Below are positions 55,913 through 64,000 of a stretch of 64,000 nt of DNA, in pieces. This stretch comes from Agrobacterium albertimagni AOL15 (GTDB lineage: Bacteria; Pseudomonadota; Alphaproteobacteria; Rhizobiales; Rhizobiaceae), in the NCBI RefSeq assembly GCF_000300855.1, contig NZ_ALJF01000004.1, positions 1-64,000 on the forward strand, in the 5' to 3' direction. The translations under genes and the position numbers were made by a program. Each line of letters opens with the position of its first letter. Positions within the stretch are counted from its first letter, which is position 1. The notes under the pieces are model-generated. The model made no database searches. It was not told the DNA's origin and was given only the letters and a program-made list of their open reading frames with translations.

Positions 55913-56389
55913 TCACAGGACCGGCGGCATGCGTCGCTTGAGGGGCGTGGACTTGACCATCGCGGTATTGGTCTGCGCCTTCTCGGTGATCCGGTCGTGG
56001 ACCCGGTCGAGATCGGCCATGTTGCGCACGGCCACGCGGCACACAAAGCAGTCGTCACCGGTGATCTTGTCGCATTCGATGATCTCCGGCGTTTCCAGAA
56101 TGATCTTCTCGACGATATGCAGCATGCCCGGCAGGGGGCGCACGCGCATGATGGCCTGCAATGGATAGCCGAGCGCTTCCAGAGACACCTCTGCGACATA
56201 GCCTAAGAGTACGCCACGCTCTTCCAGACGGCGCAGGCGTTCGGAACAGGCGGGCGAGGACAGACCGGCGCGCGCTGCCAGCTCCTTCAGCGACAGCCGA
56301 GCATCATCCGCGAGGGCGTCGATGATCTTGCGGTCTGGCGCATCCAGCACTTGAGGAAAATTAGGATTCACCGCCGATCTCCCGCGCAT
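55913..56389 (-). CDS. Lrp/AsnC-family regulator
   Basis: The helix-turn-helix (DRKIIDALADDARLSLKELAARAGLSSPACSERLRRLEERGVL) is followed by the RAM effector domain (VRPLPGMLHIVEKIILETPEIIECDKITGDDCFVCRVAV). The length is 158 residues. It is divergent from an EamA exporter gene, and a perfect 10-bp inverted repeat is centred exactly on its first codon. It probably controls itself and the exporter in response to an amino acid. A GTG seven codons in is an alternative start. Confidence 0.93.
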   Translation of the reverse strand: MRGRSAVNPNFPQVLDAPDRKIIDALADDARLSLKELAARAGLSSPACSERLRRLEERGVLLGYVAEVSLEALGYPLQAIMRVRPLPGMLHIVEKIILETPEIIECDKITGDDCFVCRVAVRNMADLDRVHDRITEKAQTNTAMVKSTPLKRRMPPVL

Positions 56390-56422
56390 AATTCCGTAGA
56401 CGTGAGACTACACCTAATTTTC
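56356..56422. promoter_or_regulatory. Inverted repeat around the Lrp-gene start
   Basis: GAAAATTAGG (56356-56365) and CCTAATTTTC (56413-56422) are perfect inverted 10-mers with centre at 56389, the first base of the Lrp-family gene. The A+T-rich half-sites and wide spacing suit a multimeric Lrp-type regulator. Confidence 0.5.
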
Positions 56423-56477
56423 GCAAAGGAAATCCCGTTGTCGCAGGCATAGAGTGCGGAAAACTCGGAGATCGACG

Positions 56478-57380
56478 ATGAACCCTGTCACCAAGCGCGG
56501 AATTTTCGACATGACCCTCGCCATGGTGATGTCCGGCACGATCGGCTGGTTCGTGCTGCAATCCGGCCAAAGCCCCTATAACGTCGTCTTCTTCCGCTGC
56601 CTGATCGGCGCTCCGATTCTCGCCTTGCTCTGCTTTCACCTGAAGGCCTTTTCCGGGTCTAGCCTGGATGCGAAACGGGTGATGATCGCGGCCGGTGGCG
56701 GTGTGGCGCTGGTGATGAACTGGCTGCTGCTGTTTTCGGCCTATCCGCTGGCGTCGATCTCGGTGACCACGATCGTCTATAATTTTCAGCCCTTCATGCT
56801 CGTCGGTCTCGGAGCGCTCTTCCTCGGGGAGCGCGTGGGCGCTGCCAAACTCGGCTGGATGGGCCTGGCCTTTGCCGGAATGCTGGCGATGACATTGAGC
56901 GGAACATCTCTCAGCGCTCATGCGGGCCAGGGATATCTCACAGGCATCCTGCTCGCGCTTGGGGCAGCCTTCTGCTATGCGGTGGCTGCGTTTGTCACCC
57001 GGCGGCTGCGCGGCACGTCACCCTATGTCATCGCCCTCATCCAGGTCCTGACCGGTATCGTCATCCTCGCGCCCCTTGCCGATTTCAACGCTCTGCCGAG
57101 CTCCCCGCAAAGCTGGGCCATGGTGGCGACCATCGGCGTGGTGCACACCGGGGTGATGTATGCCTTTCTCTATTCGGCGATCCAGAAGCTCCCGGTCGTG
57201 CTGACGGGCACCTTGTCCTTCCTCTACCCTGTCGTCGCCATCCTGGTGGATATTCTAGCCTATGGCCATGTGCTGATGCCCGGACAGGCGCTGGGCGGCG
57301 CGGCGATCCTTCTTGCCGCCGTGGGCACGACCCTCAACATCACTCCACGACATCTTCTGCCCGGAACCCGAAGGGCCTGA
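56478..57380 (+). CDS. EamA/DMT-family exporter
   Basis: This 300-residue protein has ten hydrophobic helices in two EamA halves (first half GTIGWFVLQSGQSPYNVVFFRCLIGAPILALL, second from about 150). Such carriers export amino acids or metabolites from the cytoplasm. The start MNPVTKRGIF follows CGGAG. It is divergent from an Lrp-family regulator, which fits an amino-acid-type substrate. A NIPSNAP gene starts one base after its stop. Confidence 0.9.
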   Translation: MNPVTKRGIFDMTLAMVMSGTIGWFVLQSGQSPYNVVFFRCLIGAPILALLCFHLKAFSGSSLDAKRVMIAAGGGVALVMNWLLLFSAYPLASISVTTIVYNFQPFMLVGLGALFLGERVGAAKLGWMGLAFAGMLAMTLSGTSLSAHAGQGYLTGILLALGAAFCYAVAAFVTRRLRGTSPYVIALIQVLTGIVILAPLADFNALPSSPQSWAMVATIGVVHTGVMYAFLYSAIQKLPVVLTGTLSFLYPVVAILVDILAYGHVLMPGQALGGAAILLAAVGTTLNITPRHLLPGTRRA

Positions 57381-57381
57381 C

Positions 57382-57684
57382 ATGATTACCTGCAGCCTGC
57401 GTTATGAGATCGATCCCTACAAGCTCAAGGAGTTCGAGCATTATGCGGCCCTCTGGATCCCGCTGGTCAACAGGCTCGGCGGCACCCATCACGGCTATTT
57501 CCTGCCGCATGAAGGGGCCAACGACATCGCGCTCGCGCTGTTCAGCTTTCCGTCGCTCGCAGCCTACGAGGCCTACCGCGAAGCGATCGCGGCAGATGCC
57601 GAGTGCCAGGCAGCATTCGCTTATGCCGAGGAGACCCGTTGCATCCTGCGCTATGAGCGTAGCTTCATGCGGCCGATGTTCTGA
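57382..57684 (+). CDS. NIPSNAP-family protein
   Basis: This is a 100-residue ferredoxin-like-fold protein with the family features CSLRYEIDPYKLKEFEHYAALWIPLVNRLGGTHHGYFLPHEG and ILRYERSFMRPMF. Its function is unknown. It is coupled to the EamA exporter with one base between stop and start. Confidence 0.88.
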   Translation: MITCSLRYEIDPYKLKEFEHYAALWIPLVNRLGGTHHGYFLPHEGANDIALALFSFPSLAAYEAYREAIAADAECQAAFAYAEETRCILRYERSFMRPMF

Positions 57685-57687
57685 TCG

Positions 57688-58347
57688 TCAACGCTGCGCT
57701 TCCGTCACCATTCGGACCGCCAGGCCGGCCAGCACCGTGCCCATCAGCCAGCGCTGGACGACAAGCCACACTGGACGGCCAGCGAGGAAATGGGCGATCG
57801 AGCCAGCAGAGAGCGCGATCAAGCCATTGACCGTGACGCTGATGGCAATTTGCATGAAGCCGAGCACAAGCAACTGCAGCAGTACGCTGCCACCCGCGGG
57901 GTCGACGAACTGCGGCAGGAGCGAGAGATAGAGGACGGCAATCTTTGGATTGAGCAGGCTGGTGACGAAGCCCACCAGACAGAGCTTGCGATTGCTGTCT
58001 TGGGGCAGATCGCGCACCTGAAAGGGCGACCGCCCGCCGGGCCTCACGGCTTGCCATGCCAGCCAGGCGAGATAGACCGCGCCCGCGACTTTCAGCAGAT
58101 CATAGGCAAAGGGTATGGCGAAGAGCAGGACCGTGATCCCAAAAGCCGTCAGCAAGACGTAGACGAGGAAACCGAGGGCGACGCCGCCGAGCGAGACGAT
58201 GCCGGCCATCGGCCCCTGACAGATCGAGCGGGAGACGAGATAGATCATGTTCGGCCCCGGTGTCAGCACCATGCCGAGACAGATCAGGGCGAAGGCAAGC
58301 AGCAGGGTGGTGCTGGGCAAAGAGGTGTTCTCCGGGACTTCGACCAT
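57688..58347 (-). CDS. LysE-family exporter (first of two)
   Basis: This inner-membrane carrier of 219 residues has about six helices and the family opening ICLGMVLTPGPNMIYLVSRSICQGPMAG, with later GFVTSLLNPKIAVLYLSLLPQF. LysE/RhtB proteins export amino acids or homoserine lactones. It converges with the NIPSNAP gene, and its upstream region faces a second, rather different LysE gene. Confidence 0.92.
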   Translation of the reverse strand: MVEVPENTSLPSTTLLLAFALICLGMVLTPGPNMIYLVSRSICQGPMAGIVSLGGVALGFLVYVLLTAFGITVLLFAIPFAYDLLKVAGAVYLAWLAWQAVRPGGRSPFQVRDLPQDSNRKLCLVGFVTSLLNPKIAVLYLSLLPQFVDPAGGSVLLQLLVLGFMQIAISVTVNGLIALSAGSIAHFLAGRPVWLVVQRWLMGTVLAGLAVRMVTEAQR

Positions 58348-58589
58348 GTCTATCCATGTCCTTGAGCCACCGCAAACGACATCGTGTCATCGAGACAAGT
58401 CCGTATGATGCAGGTGATCGCGGCGATGGCGGCTGTCGGGGGTCAGACCACGCCAACGACCTTGCGCACTGCATCCGGTGTCAGATTTTGCGCGTCGTGC
58501 ATCGCCCTCAATCTTTGCGATGCGGCTGATCCAGGTGCTTTCCCATTCCTCGTAAATTCAATAGAAGGAATTGTGGGCGGAGGACCTCC

Positions 58590-59207
58590 ATGACAATGAC
58601 GACAATCATCGCTTATTGCGGCGCGCTGTTCATCGCGGCCGCCATTCCGGGACCGGGTATGACCGCGATCGTGGCGCGGGCGCTGGGCTCCGGCTTCCGG
58701 CCGACCTTCTTCATGGGGCTCGGCCTCATCCTCGGCGATCTCGTCTATCTGACTGCCGTCATCCTCGGGCTTTCGGTGCTGGCGAAAACCTTCGTGACGC
58801 CCTTCCTGGTTCTGAAATTCCTCGGTGCCGCCTACCTCGTCTATGTCGCCTGGAAGCTCTGGACATCAGGGCTCCTGCCGCAAGACATCAAGGCGGAGCG
58901 CGCCATGCGCCCGTCCATGTCCTTCCTCTCCGGTCTTCTGGTGACGCTCGGCAATCCGAAGACCATGCTGTTCTACGTCGCTCTTGTCCCGACGCTGATC
59001 CCGCTCGAGGCGATCGGACTTGCCGATTACATCCTGCTCGTGGGCCTGACCTTCGTCGTGCTGATGGCGGTGCTTCTGCCCTATATCCTGCTTGCGGCTC
59101 AGGCGCGCGGACTCTTGAAGCGGCCGGAGGCGCTGAAAGTCTTGAACCGCAGCGCTGCCGGCATCCTCGCCGGCACGGCCGCCTATATCGCCGCGCGGGC
59201 GGCCTGA
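58590..59207 (+). CDS. LysE-family exporter (second of two)
   Basis: This 205-residue carrier has the family opening AAAIPGPGMTAIVARALGSGF and LVTLGNPKTMLFYVALVPTL, with about six helices. The ribosome site GGAGG is good. It is divergent from the other LysE gene across 242 bp in which I see no further gene or clear operator. Together with the EamA and Lrp genes it suggests an amino-acid efflux neighbourhood. Confidence 0.92.
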   Translation: MTMTTIIAYCGALFIAAAIPGPGMTAIVARALGSGFRPTFFMGLGLILGDLVYLTAVILGLSVLAKTFVTPFLVLKFLGAAYLVYVAWKLWTSGLLPQDIKAERAMRPSMSFLSGLLVTLGNPKTMLFYVALVPTLIPLEAIGLADYILLVGLTFVVLMAVLLPYILLAAQARGLLKRPEALKVLNRSAAGILAGTAAYIAARAA

Positions 59208-59382
59208 TTGGCACGCGGCATGAAACAAACAGGCCGCAGGCGCTTTTCTAATGCGAAGGCGAATGCGACCGGCCCACGGAGCAGATTTTTCCACGGATCA
59301 AGCCCGCTGCGGCATGGCTATGCTGGCAAGGACGGGTCGGCAGGCGTAAGCTCGCGCCAACCAAATCACCAGGGAGAAACCC

Positions 59383-60351
59383 ATGACTGAGCAGAAGAAA
59401 CCCGGCCGCGGACGCGTCTATGGCTCGATCACCGAAACGATCGGCGATACCCCGATCGTGCGCCTCGACAAGATGGCCAAGGAGAAGGGCGTGAAGGCGC
59501 ATCTGCTCGCCAAGCTCGAATTCTTCAACCCGATCGCCTCGGTCAAGGATCGTATCGGCGTGGCCATGATCGAGAGCCTCGAAGCCCAGGGCAAAATCGT
59601 GCCCGGCAAGACCGTTCTCATCGAGCCGACATCCGGGAATACCGGCATTGCGCTTGCCTTTGCGGCGGCGGCCAAGGGTTATCGCCTGATCCTCACCATG
59701 CCGGAGACCATGTCGATCGAACGCCGCAAGATGTTGGCCCTGCTCGGCGCCGAGCTCGTGCTGACCGAGGGCGCAAAGGGCATGAAGGGTGCCATCGCCA
59801 AGGCGCAGGAACTGGCCGAGACGACGCCGGATGCAATCATTCCGCAGCAGTTCGAGAACTCCGCCAATCCGGAAATTCACCGCAAGACGACAGCCGAGGA
59901 AATCTGGAACGACACCGACGGCCAGGTCGATATATTTGTCTCCGGCATCGGCACGGGCGGCACCATCACCGGCACCGGCCAGGTGCTCAAGAGCCGCAAG
60001 CCCGAGATCAAGGTCGTCGCCGTCGAGCCGGCCGACAGCCCGGTTCTCTCCGGTGGCAATCCCGGCCCGCACAAGATCCAGGGAATCGGCGCGGGCTTTG
60101 CGCCTGCCATTCTCGACACCCATGTCTATGACGAGGTCGTCACCGTCACCAACGACGAAGCCTTCGAAAATGCGCGACTCGTTGCCCGCCTCGAAGGCGT
60201 GCCGGTCGGCATCTCCTCGGGGGCGGCGCTGTCGGCGGCGATCAAGCTTGGCCAGCGTGAAGAAAATGCCGGCAAGACGATCGTCGTCATCATTCCGTCC
60301 TTTGCCGAGCGCTATCTGTCAACGGCGCTCTTTGCCGGTCTCGGCGAATAA
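59383..60351 (+). CDS. cysK: Cysteine synthase
   Basis: CysK makes cysteine from O-acetylserine and sulfide. Pyridoxal phosphate binds K55 in [11 protein letters not shown], with the phosphate loop TSGNTG (83-88) and [12 protein letters not shown]. The C-terminus [14 protein letters not shown] is normal, and the length is 322 residues. AGGGAG precedes the start. A strong hairpin follows the stop. Confidence 0.96.
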   Translation: MTEQKKPGRGRVYGSITETIGDTPIVRLDKMAKEKGVKAHLLAKLEFFNPIASVKDRIGVAMIESLEAQGKIVPGKTVLIEPTSGNTGIALAFAAAAKGYRLILTMPETMSIERRKMLALLGAELVLTEGAKGMKGAIAKAQELAETTPDAIIPQQFENSANPEIHRKTTAEEIWNDTDGQVDIFVSGIGTGGTITGTGQVLKSRKPEIKVVAVEPADSPVLSGGNPGPHKIQGIGAGFAPAILDTHVYDEVVTVTNDEAFENARLVARLEGVPVGISSGAALSAAIKLGQREENAGKTIVVIIPSFAERYLSTALFAGLGE

Positions 60352-60358
60352 GTTTCGA

Positions 60359-60387
60359 AGGGGCGCCGCGCAACAGCCGGCGCCCCT
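60359..60387 (+). terminator. Terminator-like hairpin after cysK
   Basis: AGGGGCGCCG (60359-60368) and CGGCGCCCCT (60378-60387) form a perfect 10-bp stem just after the cysK stop. No T-run follows, so termination may be inefficient or factor-assisted. Confidence 0.6.
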
Positions 60388-60463
60388 CACCCCTCGATTG
60401 CAGCCGTCCACTTCCCCGGCTAGAGTATCACCCACAGGTCGACTGCAGTCCTCAAGGGGCCCC

Positions 60464-61507
60464 ATGCGCGCATTACTTCATCGCCTGCCTGCGTTTGCCT
60501 CCGTTCAAGAGCGACTGTCGACGAGCGGCCTGGTCGCGACCTATGTCGCAAGCCTCATCGTTTTTGCCATAGCACTGGCGATCCGCGCCTGGTTCGATCC
60601 CGTGCTGCCGGCTGGTTTCCCTTTTCTCACCTTCTTTCCGGCCGTCATCATCTGCGGATTTGTCTTCGGCGTCCGTCAGGGCCTGATGGTCGCCGCACTC
60701 TCCGGTCTCGCAGCCTGGTACTTCTTCATTAGCCCTGGCCGCTTCGACTTCTCGCTCGGCACGCTGCTCGCCATGGGGCTCTACCTCTTTGTCGTCGCCA
60801 CCGATCTGACGCTGATCTACATGATGAAACAGGCCTATCGCCAGGAGATCAGCACCCGCGAGGAGGTTCAGCGACTGGCCGAACAGCAGGAGGTCATGGC
60901 CCAGGAACTGGACCATCGCCTGAAGAACATCTTCGCCACCATCAATGCGATCATCAGCCTCTCTCTCAAGAATGCCTCCAGCGCCGATGAGCTGGCAGCC
61001 CGGCTGCGCGATCGGCTGACGGCACTCGGCCGCTCCAACCTGCTGCTGCGCGGCCTTCGCGAGGGCGAGGACGCGTCGCTGCAAAGCGTCATCTTCCAGG
61101 CGCTCGAACCCTTTGCCATCGTCGGCACCCCGCGCTTCATGGCGCATGGTCCACGCGTCCCGGTCGGTGGTCAGACCGTCGTCGTGCTCAGCCTGATCTT
61201 GCACGAGCTCGGTACCAATGCCGCAAAATACGGCGCTCTCAGCGTCGGCCATGGCCAAGTCTCCCTGACCTGGGACATCGAGACGGCCCAGGATGGAACC
61301 GAGCAACTCGTCATGCGCTGGAGCGAAAGCGGCGGTCCGCCACCGCTTGCGCCACAGCCGGGATCGGGTGGCTTCGGCTCGACCCTGATGAAGCGCGTGA
61401 TCGCTGGCGTGCGCGGCCAGACAGAGATCACCTATCCGGAGACCGGAGCCGAGGTGCGCCTCACGCTTCCGGTCGACATGCTTCGCCCGGCGGCGTTGCC
61501 AGGCTAA
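60464..61507 (+). CDS. HWE-family sensor histidine kinase with DUF4118 domain
   Basis: An N-terminal DUF4118-like membrane module of about four helices (about 20-125, as in KdpD) leads into an HWE kinase domain. The phosphoacceptor is H151 in ELDHRLKNIFATINAI, followed by ILHELGTNAAKYGALS and the W-x-E signature MRWSESGGPP that names the family. The start at 60464 follows AAGGGG and gives 347 residues. The signal is unknown, and no response regulator lies beside it. Confidence 0.92.
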   Translation: MRALLHRLPAFASVQERLSTSGLVATYVASLIVFAIALAIRAWFDPVLPAGFPFLTFFPAVIICGFVFGVRQGLMVAALSGLAAWYFFISPGRFDFSLGTLLAMGLYLFVVATDLTLIYMMKQAYRQEISTREEVQRLAEQQEVMAQELDHRLKNIFATINAIISLSLKNASSADELAARLRDRLTALGRSNLLLRGLREGEDASLQSVIFQALEPFAIVGTPRFMAHGPRVPVGGQTVVVLSLILHELGTNAAKYGALSVGHGQVSLTWDIETAQDGTEQLVMRWSESGGPPPLAPQPGSGGFGSTLMKRVIAGVRGQTEITYPETGAEVRLTLPVDMLRPAALPG

Positions 61508-61565
61508 TTCTCGCCTTCTCCTATCCCGACCCGTGCTTTCGACCCCTCCTCCTCAAGATCGCCGG

Positions 61566-63095
61566 TCACGCCGCCGCTGCCAGCCGTTCGGAGGCGATGC
61601 GGTAAGAGATCGCCTCGGCCAGATGGATACGCCCGAGGGTTTCCACCCCATCGAGATCGGCAAGCGTCCGCGCCACCTTCAGCACCCGGTGATAGCCGCG
61701 CGCCGAAAACCGGAATTTCTCTGCCGCATCGCGTAAGAGCTGCAGCCCGGATGCATCCGGTTCCGCCAGGGTCTCGATCAGCGCCGTCGAGCAACGGGCA
61801 TTAGTGCTGAAGGGCAAACCGAGACGTTCGAAACGATCCCGCTGACGGGCGCGGGCCGAGGCCACGCGTTTGGCCACCTCCGCACTGCTTTCAGCCGCGC
61901 GAGGCCGGATGAGATCCGTGGCCGAGACGGCGGGCACATCGATGCGGATGTCGATACGGTCCATCAGGGGTCCCGAAATGCGGCCCTGATATTCGGTCTG
62001 GCAGCGGATGCCACGCGCACAGACATGCCCGGGCTCGCCCGCCATGCCACAACGGCAGGGGTTCATGGCTGCCACCAGCTGAAAGTCGGAGGGGTAGGAG
62101 ACCCGGTGGTTGGCGCGGGCGATGATACATTCGCCGGTTTCGAGCGGCTGGCGGAGTGCATCGAGCACGGGCGGCGCGAATTCCGGCAGTTCGTCGAGGA
62201 AGAGAATGCCATGATGGGCAAGCGACGCCTCGCCGGGTTTGGCCTTCAACCCGCCGCCGACGAGAGCTGCCATGGTGGCCGAGTGATGCGGCGTGCGGAA
62301 GGGCCGGCGATCGGAGAGCTTGCCGCCGGATAGCTGCCCCGCGATCGAATGGATCATCGAGACTTCGAGCAGTTCTGCCGCAGAGAGCGGCGGCAGGATC
62401 GACGGCAGGCGGGCAGCCAGCATCGACTTGCCTGAGCCGGGCGGGCCGACGAAAAGCAGATTGTGTCCGCCGGCGGCTGCGACCTCCAGCGCCCGCTTGG
62501 CGCTTTCCTGACCCTTGATGTCGGCGAGATCCGGCAGGTTGGCAGCAGGCACCCGGATCGAAGGTTCCGGCCGGGAAAGCACCTGCGTGCCCCTGAAGTG
62601 ATTGGCAAGCGCGATCAGGCTGCGCGGGGCGAGGATGTCAATCTCGCTGCCGGCCCAGGCGGCCTCGGCGCCGCTGTCGGCCGGGCAGATCAGGCCCTTG
62701 TCCATGGCGTTGGCGCTGATCGCAGCCGGCAAAGCCCCTGCGATCGATGCGATCGTGCCGTCGAGATTGAGTTCGCCGATCACAAGAAAGCCCTGCAGCG
62801 CATCGCCCGGGATGGCGCCGAGGGCCGCCATCAGGCCGAGGGCAATTGGCAAATCGAAGTGCGATCCTTCCTTGGGCAGATCCGCTGGCGCGAGATTGAC
62901 CGTCACCCGCTTGGCAGGAAGCGCCAGACCCGAGGCATGCAGCGCCGCCTGGACCCGTTCGCGGCTCTCGGCCACGGCCTTGTCCGGCAGACCGACGATC
63001 TGCATGCCCGTCTTGCCGGGCGCCACCATAACCTGAACCTCGACGGGCACGCCTTCTATGCCCTGGAATGCAACCGTACTGACACGCGCTACCAT
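61566..63095 (-). CDS. comM: ComM/YifB-family Mg-chelatase-like ATPase
   Basis: ComM is a hexameric helicase that promotes branch migration during integration of transformed DNA. The N-terminal Lon-like domain (VPVEVQVMVAPGKTGMQIVGLPDKAVAESRERVQAAL) is followed by an AAA+ core with Walker A VGPPGSGKSMLA (about 217-227) and LFLDELPEF, and by a zinc-finger-like insert (CRCGMAGEPGHVCARGIRC). The length is 509 residues. A perfect SOS box lies upstream, suggesting LexA control. Confidence 0.95.
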   Translation of the reverse strand: MVARVSTVAFQGIEGVPVEVQVMVAPGKTGMQIVGLPDKAVAESRERVQAALHASGLALPAKRVTVNLAPADLPKEGSHFDLPIALGLMAALGAIPGDALQGFLVIGELNLDGTIASIAGALPAAISANAMDKGLICPADSGAEAAWAGSEIDILAPRSLIALANHFRGTQVLSRPEPSIRVPAANLPDLADIKGQESAKRALEVAAAGGHNLLFVGPPGSGKSMLAARLPSILPPLSAAELLEVSMIHSIAGQLSGGKLSDRRPFRTPHHSATMAALVGGGLKAKPGEASLAHHGILFLDELPEFAPPVLDALRQPLETGECIIARANHRVSYPSDFQLVAAMNPCRCGMAGEPGHVCARGIRCQTEYQGRISGPLMDRIDIRIDVPAVSATDLIRPRAAESSAEVAKRVASARARQRDRFERLGLPFSTNARCSTALIETLAEPDASGLQLLRDAAEKFRFSARGYHRVLKVARTLADLDGVETLGRIHLAEAISYRIASERLAAAA

Positions 63096-63190
63096 TGCCC
63101 GCCCTCGCCGATCGATCTGAAGCCATCACCGCAACTTCATATTGCGTGTGGCGACGGGAACAATCTCGCATAAGAAGCAATCGAGCGCAA

Positions 63191-63205
63191 GAACATTTGC
63201 GGAAC
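63191..63205. promoter_or_regulatory. LexA (SOS) box upstream of comM
   Basis: GAAC-ATTTGCG-GAAC is an exact match to the alphaproteobacterial LexA consensus GAAC-N7-GAAC. It lies 96 bp upstream of the comM start, between comM and gshB. Confidence 0.7.
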
Positions 63206-63288
63206 ATCTGCACCTGCAGATAGGCGCAGGGTTGCATCCGGTTGAACGACCGGAACGGCAACCGAACTTCCGAAAAGGATTCAGCGGG

Positions 63289-64000
63289 TTAGGCGCGCTT
63301 GCGTTCGATCGCATCCCAGAGGAGGGCTGCGATATCCGCACCGCCGAACTTCTTCACCTCACGAAGTCCGGTGGGCGACGTCACGTTGATTTCGGTCATG
63401 TAGTCGCCGATCACGTCGATGCCGACGAGCAGAAAGCCGCGCTCGCGGAGAGCAAGACCGATGCGGGCGCAGATTTCCCGCTCGCGCGCGGTAAGCTCGG
63501 TCGGTTCCGGTCTGCCGCCGGCATGCATGTTGGAGCGCGCATCGTGTTCGGCAGGAACGCGGTTGATCGCGCCGACAGGCTCGCCATCGACGAGGATGAT
63601 ACGCTTGTCGCCCTTGCGCACGGCCGGCAGGTAGCCTTGCGCGATGAAGGGTTCGCGAAACATCTGGCCGAACATTTCCATCAGCGAGGAGAAGTTGCGG
63701 TCGTCGCGGGTCGAGTGGAAGACGCCCGCGCCGCCATTGCCGTAAAGCGGCTTCAGAATGATGTCGCCCTGCTCCTCCCGGAACCGGGCGATCTCGGCGG
63801 GATCCTTGGTGATGAGCGTTGGCGGCATCAGGTCGGCGAATTCGGTAACGAAGATCTTCTCCGGCGAATTGCGCACCCAGGCCGGATCGTTGACGACAAG
63901 CGTCTTCGGATGGATGCGCTCGAGCAGATGCGTCGAAGTGATGTAGGCCATGTCGAAAGGCGGATCCTGACGCAGGAGGATGACATCCATGGTCGAAAGG
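63289..64000 (-). CDS. gshB: Glutathione synthetase, C-terminal part
   Basis: GshB joins glycine to gamma-glutamylcysteine. The visible part begins inside the protein: the frame is open through the window edge, and the conserved [17 protein letters not shown] is normally near residue 80. The ATP-grasp elements [33 protein letters not shown] and [14 protein letters not shown] are present, with a normal end DAIERKRA. The N-terminal portion lies beyond the window. Confidence 0.95.
   Translation of the reverse strand, partial: LSTMDVILLRQDPPFDMAYITSTHLLERIHPKTLVVNDPAWVRNSPEKIFVTEFADLMPPTLITKDPAEIARFREEQGDIILKPLYGNGGAGVFHSTRDDRNFSSLMEMFGQMFREPFIAQGYLPAVRKGDKRIILVDGEPVGAINRVPAEHDARSNMHAGGRPEPTELTAREREICARIGLALRERGFLLVGIDVIGDYMTEINVTSPTGLREVKKFGGADIAALLWDAIERKRA

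Noticed and set aside
58348..58589. Short frame between the two LysE genes
   Set aside because: The 69-codon frame overlaps the second gene's ribosome site and has no recognisable composition or start signal.
59208..59230. TTGGCACG resembling a -24 element before cysK
   Set aside because: No TTGC-type -12 element follows at the required distance.
59789..60463. Open frame extending the HWE kinase far upstream through cysK
   Set aside because: The upstream part is a frame shadow of cysK rich in Arg, Ser and Pro. The kinase has a proper start at 60464 with AAGGGG before it.

Overview
The window is a stretch of chromosome from an alphaproteobacterium, most likely of the family Rhizobiaceae (Rhizobium/Agrobacterium relatives). 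The evidence is the high G+C content, the gene order murJ-glnD-mutS-malic enzyme-olsB-lspA and lptC-lptA-lptB-rpoN-hpf-ptsN, the neighbourhood mutM-enoyl-CoA hydratase-rpsT-dnaA, a malic enzyme fused to a phosphotransacetylase-like domain, ornithine-lipid synthesis (olsB), and HWE-type histidine kinases. About 62 protein genes are supported. No rRNA, tRNA, insertion sequence, prophage or CRISPR array was seen.

Layout. 1-2760 is accessory: repeat-rich non-coding DNA with covarying hairpins, one A+T-rich gene of unknown function with its own promoter and operator-like inverted repeat, a tiny putative membrane protein, and a composite palindromic repeat. 2761-9600 (minus strand) carries uvrB (with unusual N- and C-terminal extensions), tsaB, a NifU-like Fe-S carrier, a universal stress protein, trpS and a glyoxalase-fold protein. 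9846-17522 holds an M15-like peptidase, then murJ, glnD and mutS. 17637-25578 holds the malic enzyme, a LysR regulator facing a small protein, olsB, lspA, two RNA-methyltransferase-like genes, lapA and ihfB. 25879-36773 holds the LPS export genes lptCAB, rpoN-hpf-ptsN, grpE and hrcA, then rph-VOC-rdgB-hemW-methyltransferase. 36850-43853 holds dnaA, rpsT, enoyl-CoA hydratase, mutM, ubiE and ubiB. 43963-46944 is a three-gene signalling operon (CHASE3 kinase, single-domain receiver, receiver-kinase) behind a probable EcfG promoter. 47034-64000 holds coaBC and assorted metabolic genes, thiD with a TPP riboswitch, prfC, dut, an amino-acid-exporter neighbourhood (Lrp, EamA, two LysE), cysK, a second HWE kinase, comM and the truncated end of gshB.

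Themes. DNA repair and replication (uvrB, mutS, mutM, dut, dnaA, comM) is well represented. A perfect alphaproteobacterial SOS box precedes comM and a one-mismatch box precedes uvrB. Envelope building (murJ, lspA, lptCAB, olsB) and nitrogen/PTS control (glnD, rpoN, ptsN) are also prominent. The most unusual signals are two nearly identical 59-bp palindromic elements translated inside the uvrB tail, two tandem hairpins near 466-613 with the same architecture but different sequences, a GANTC cluster upstream of dnaA, and several strong inverted repeats placed between divergent genes.
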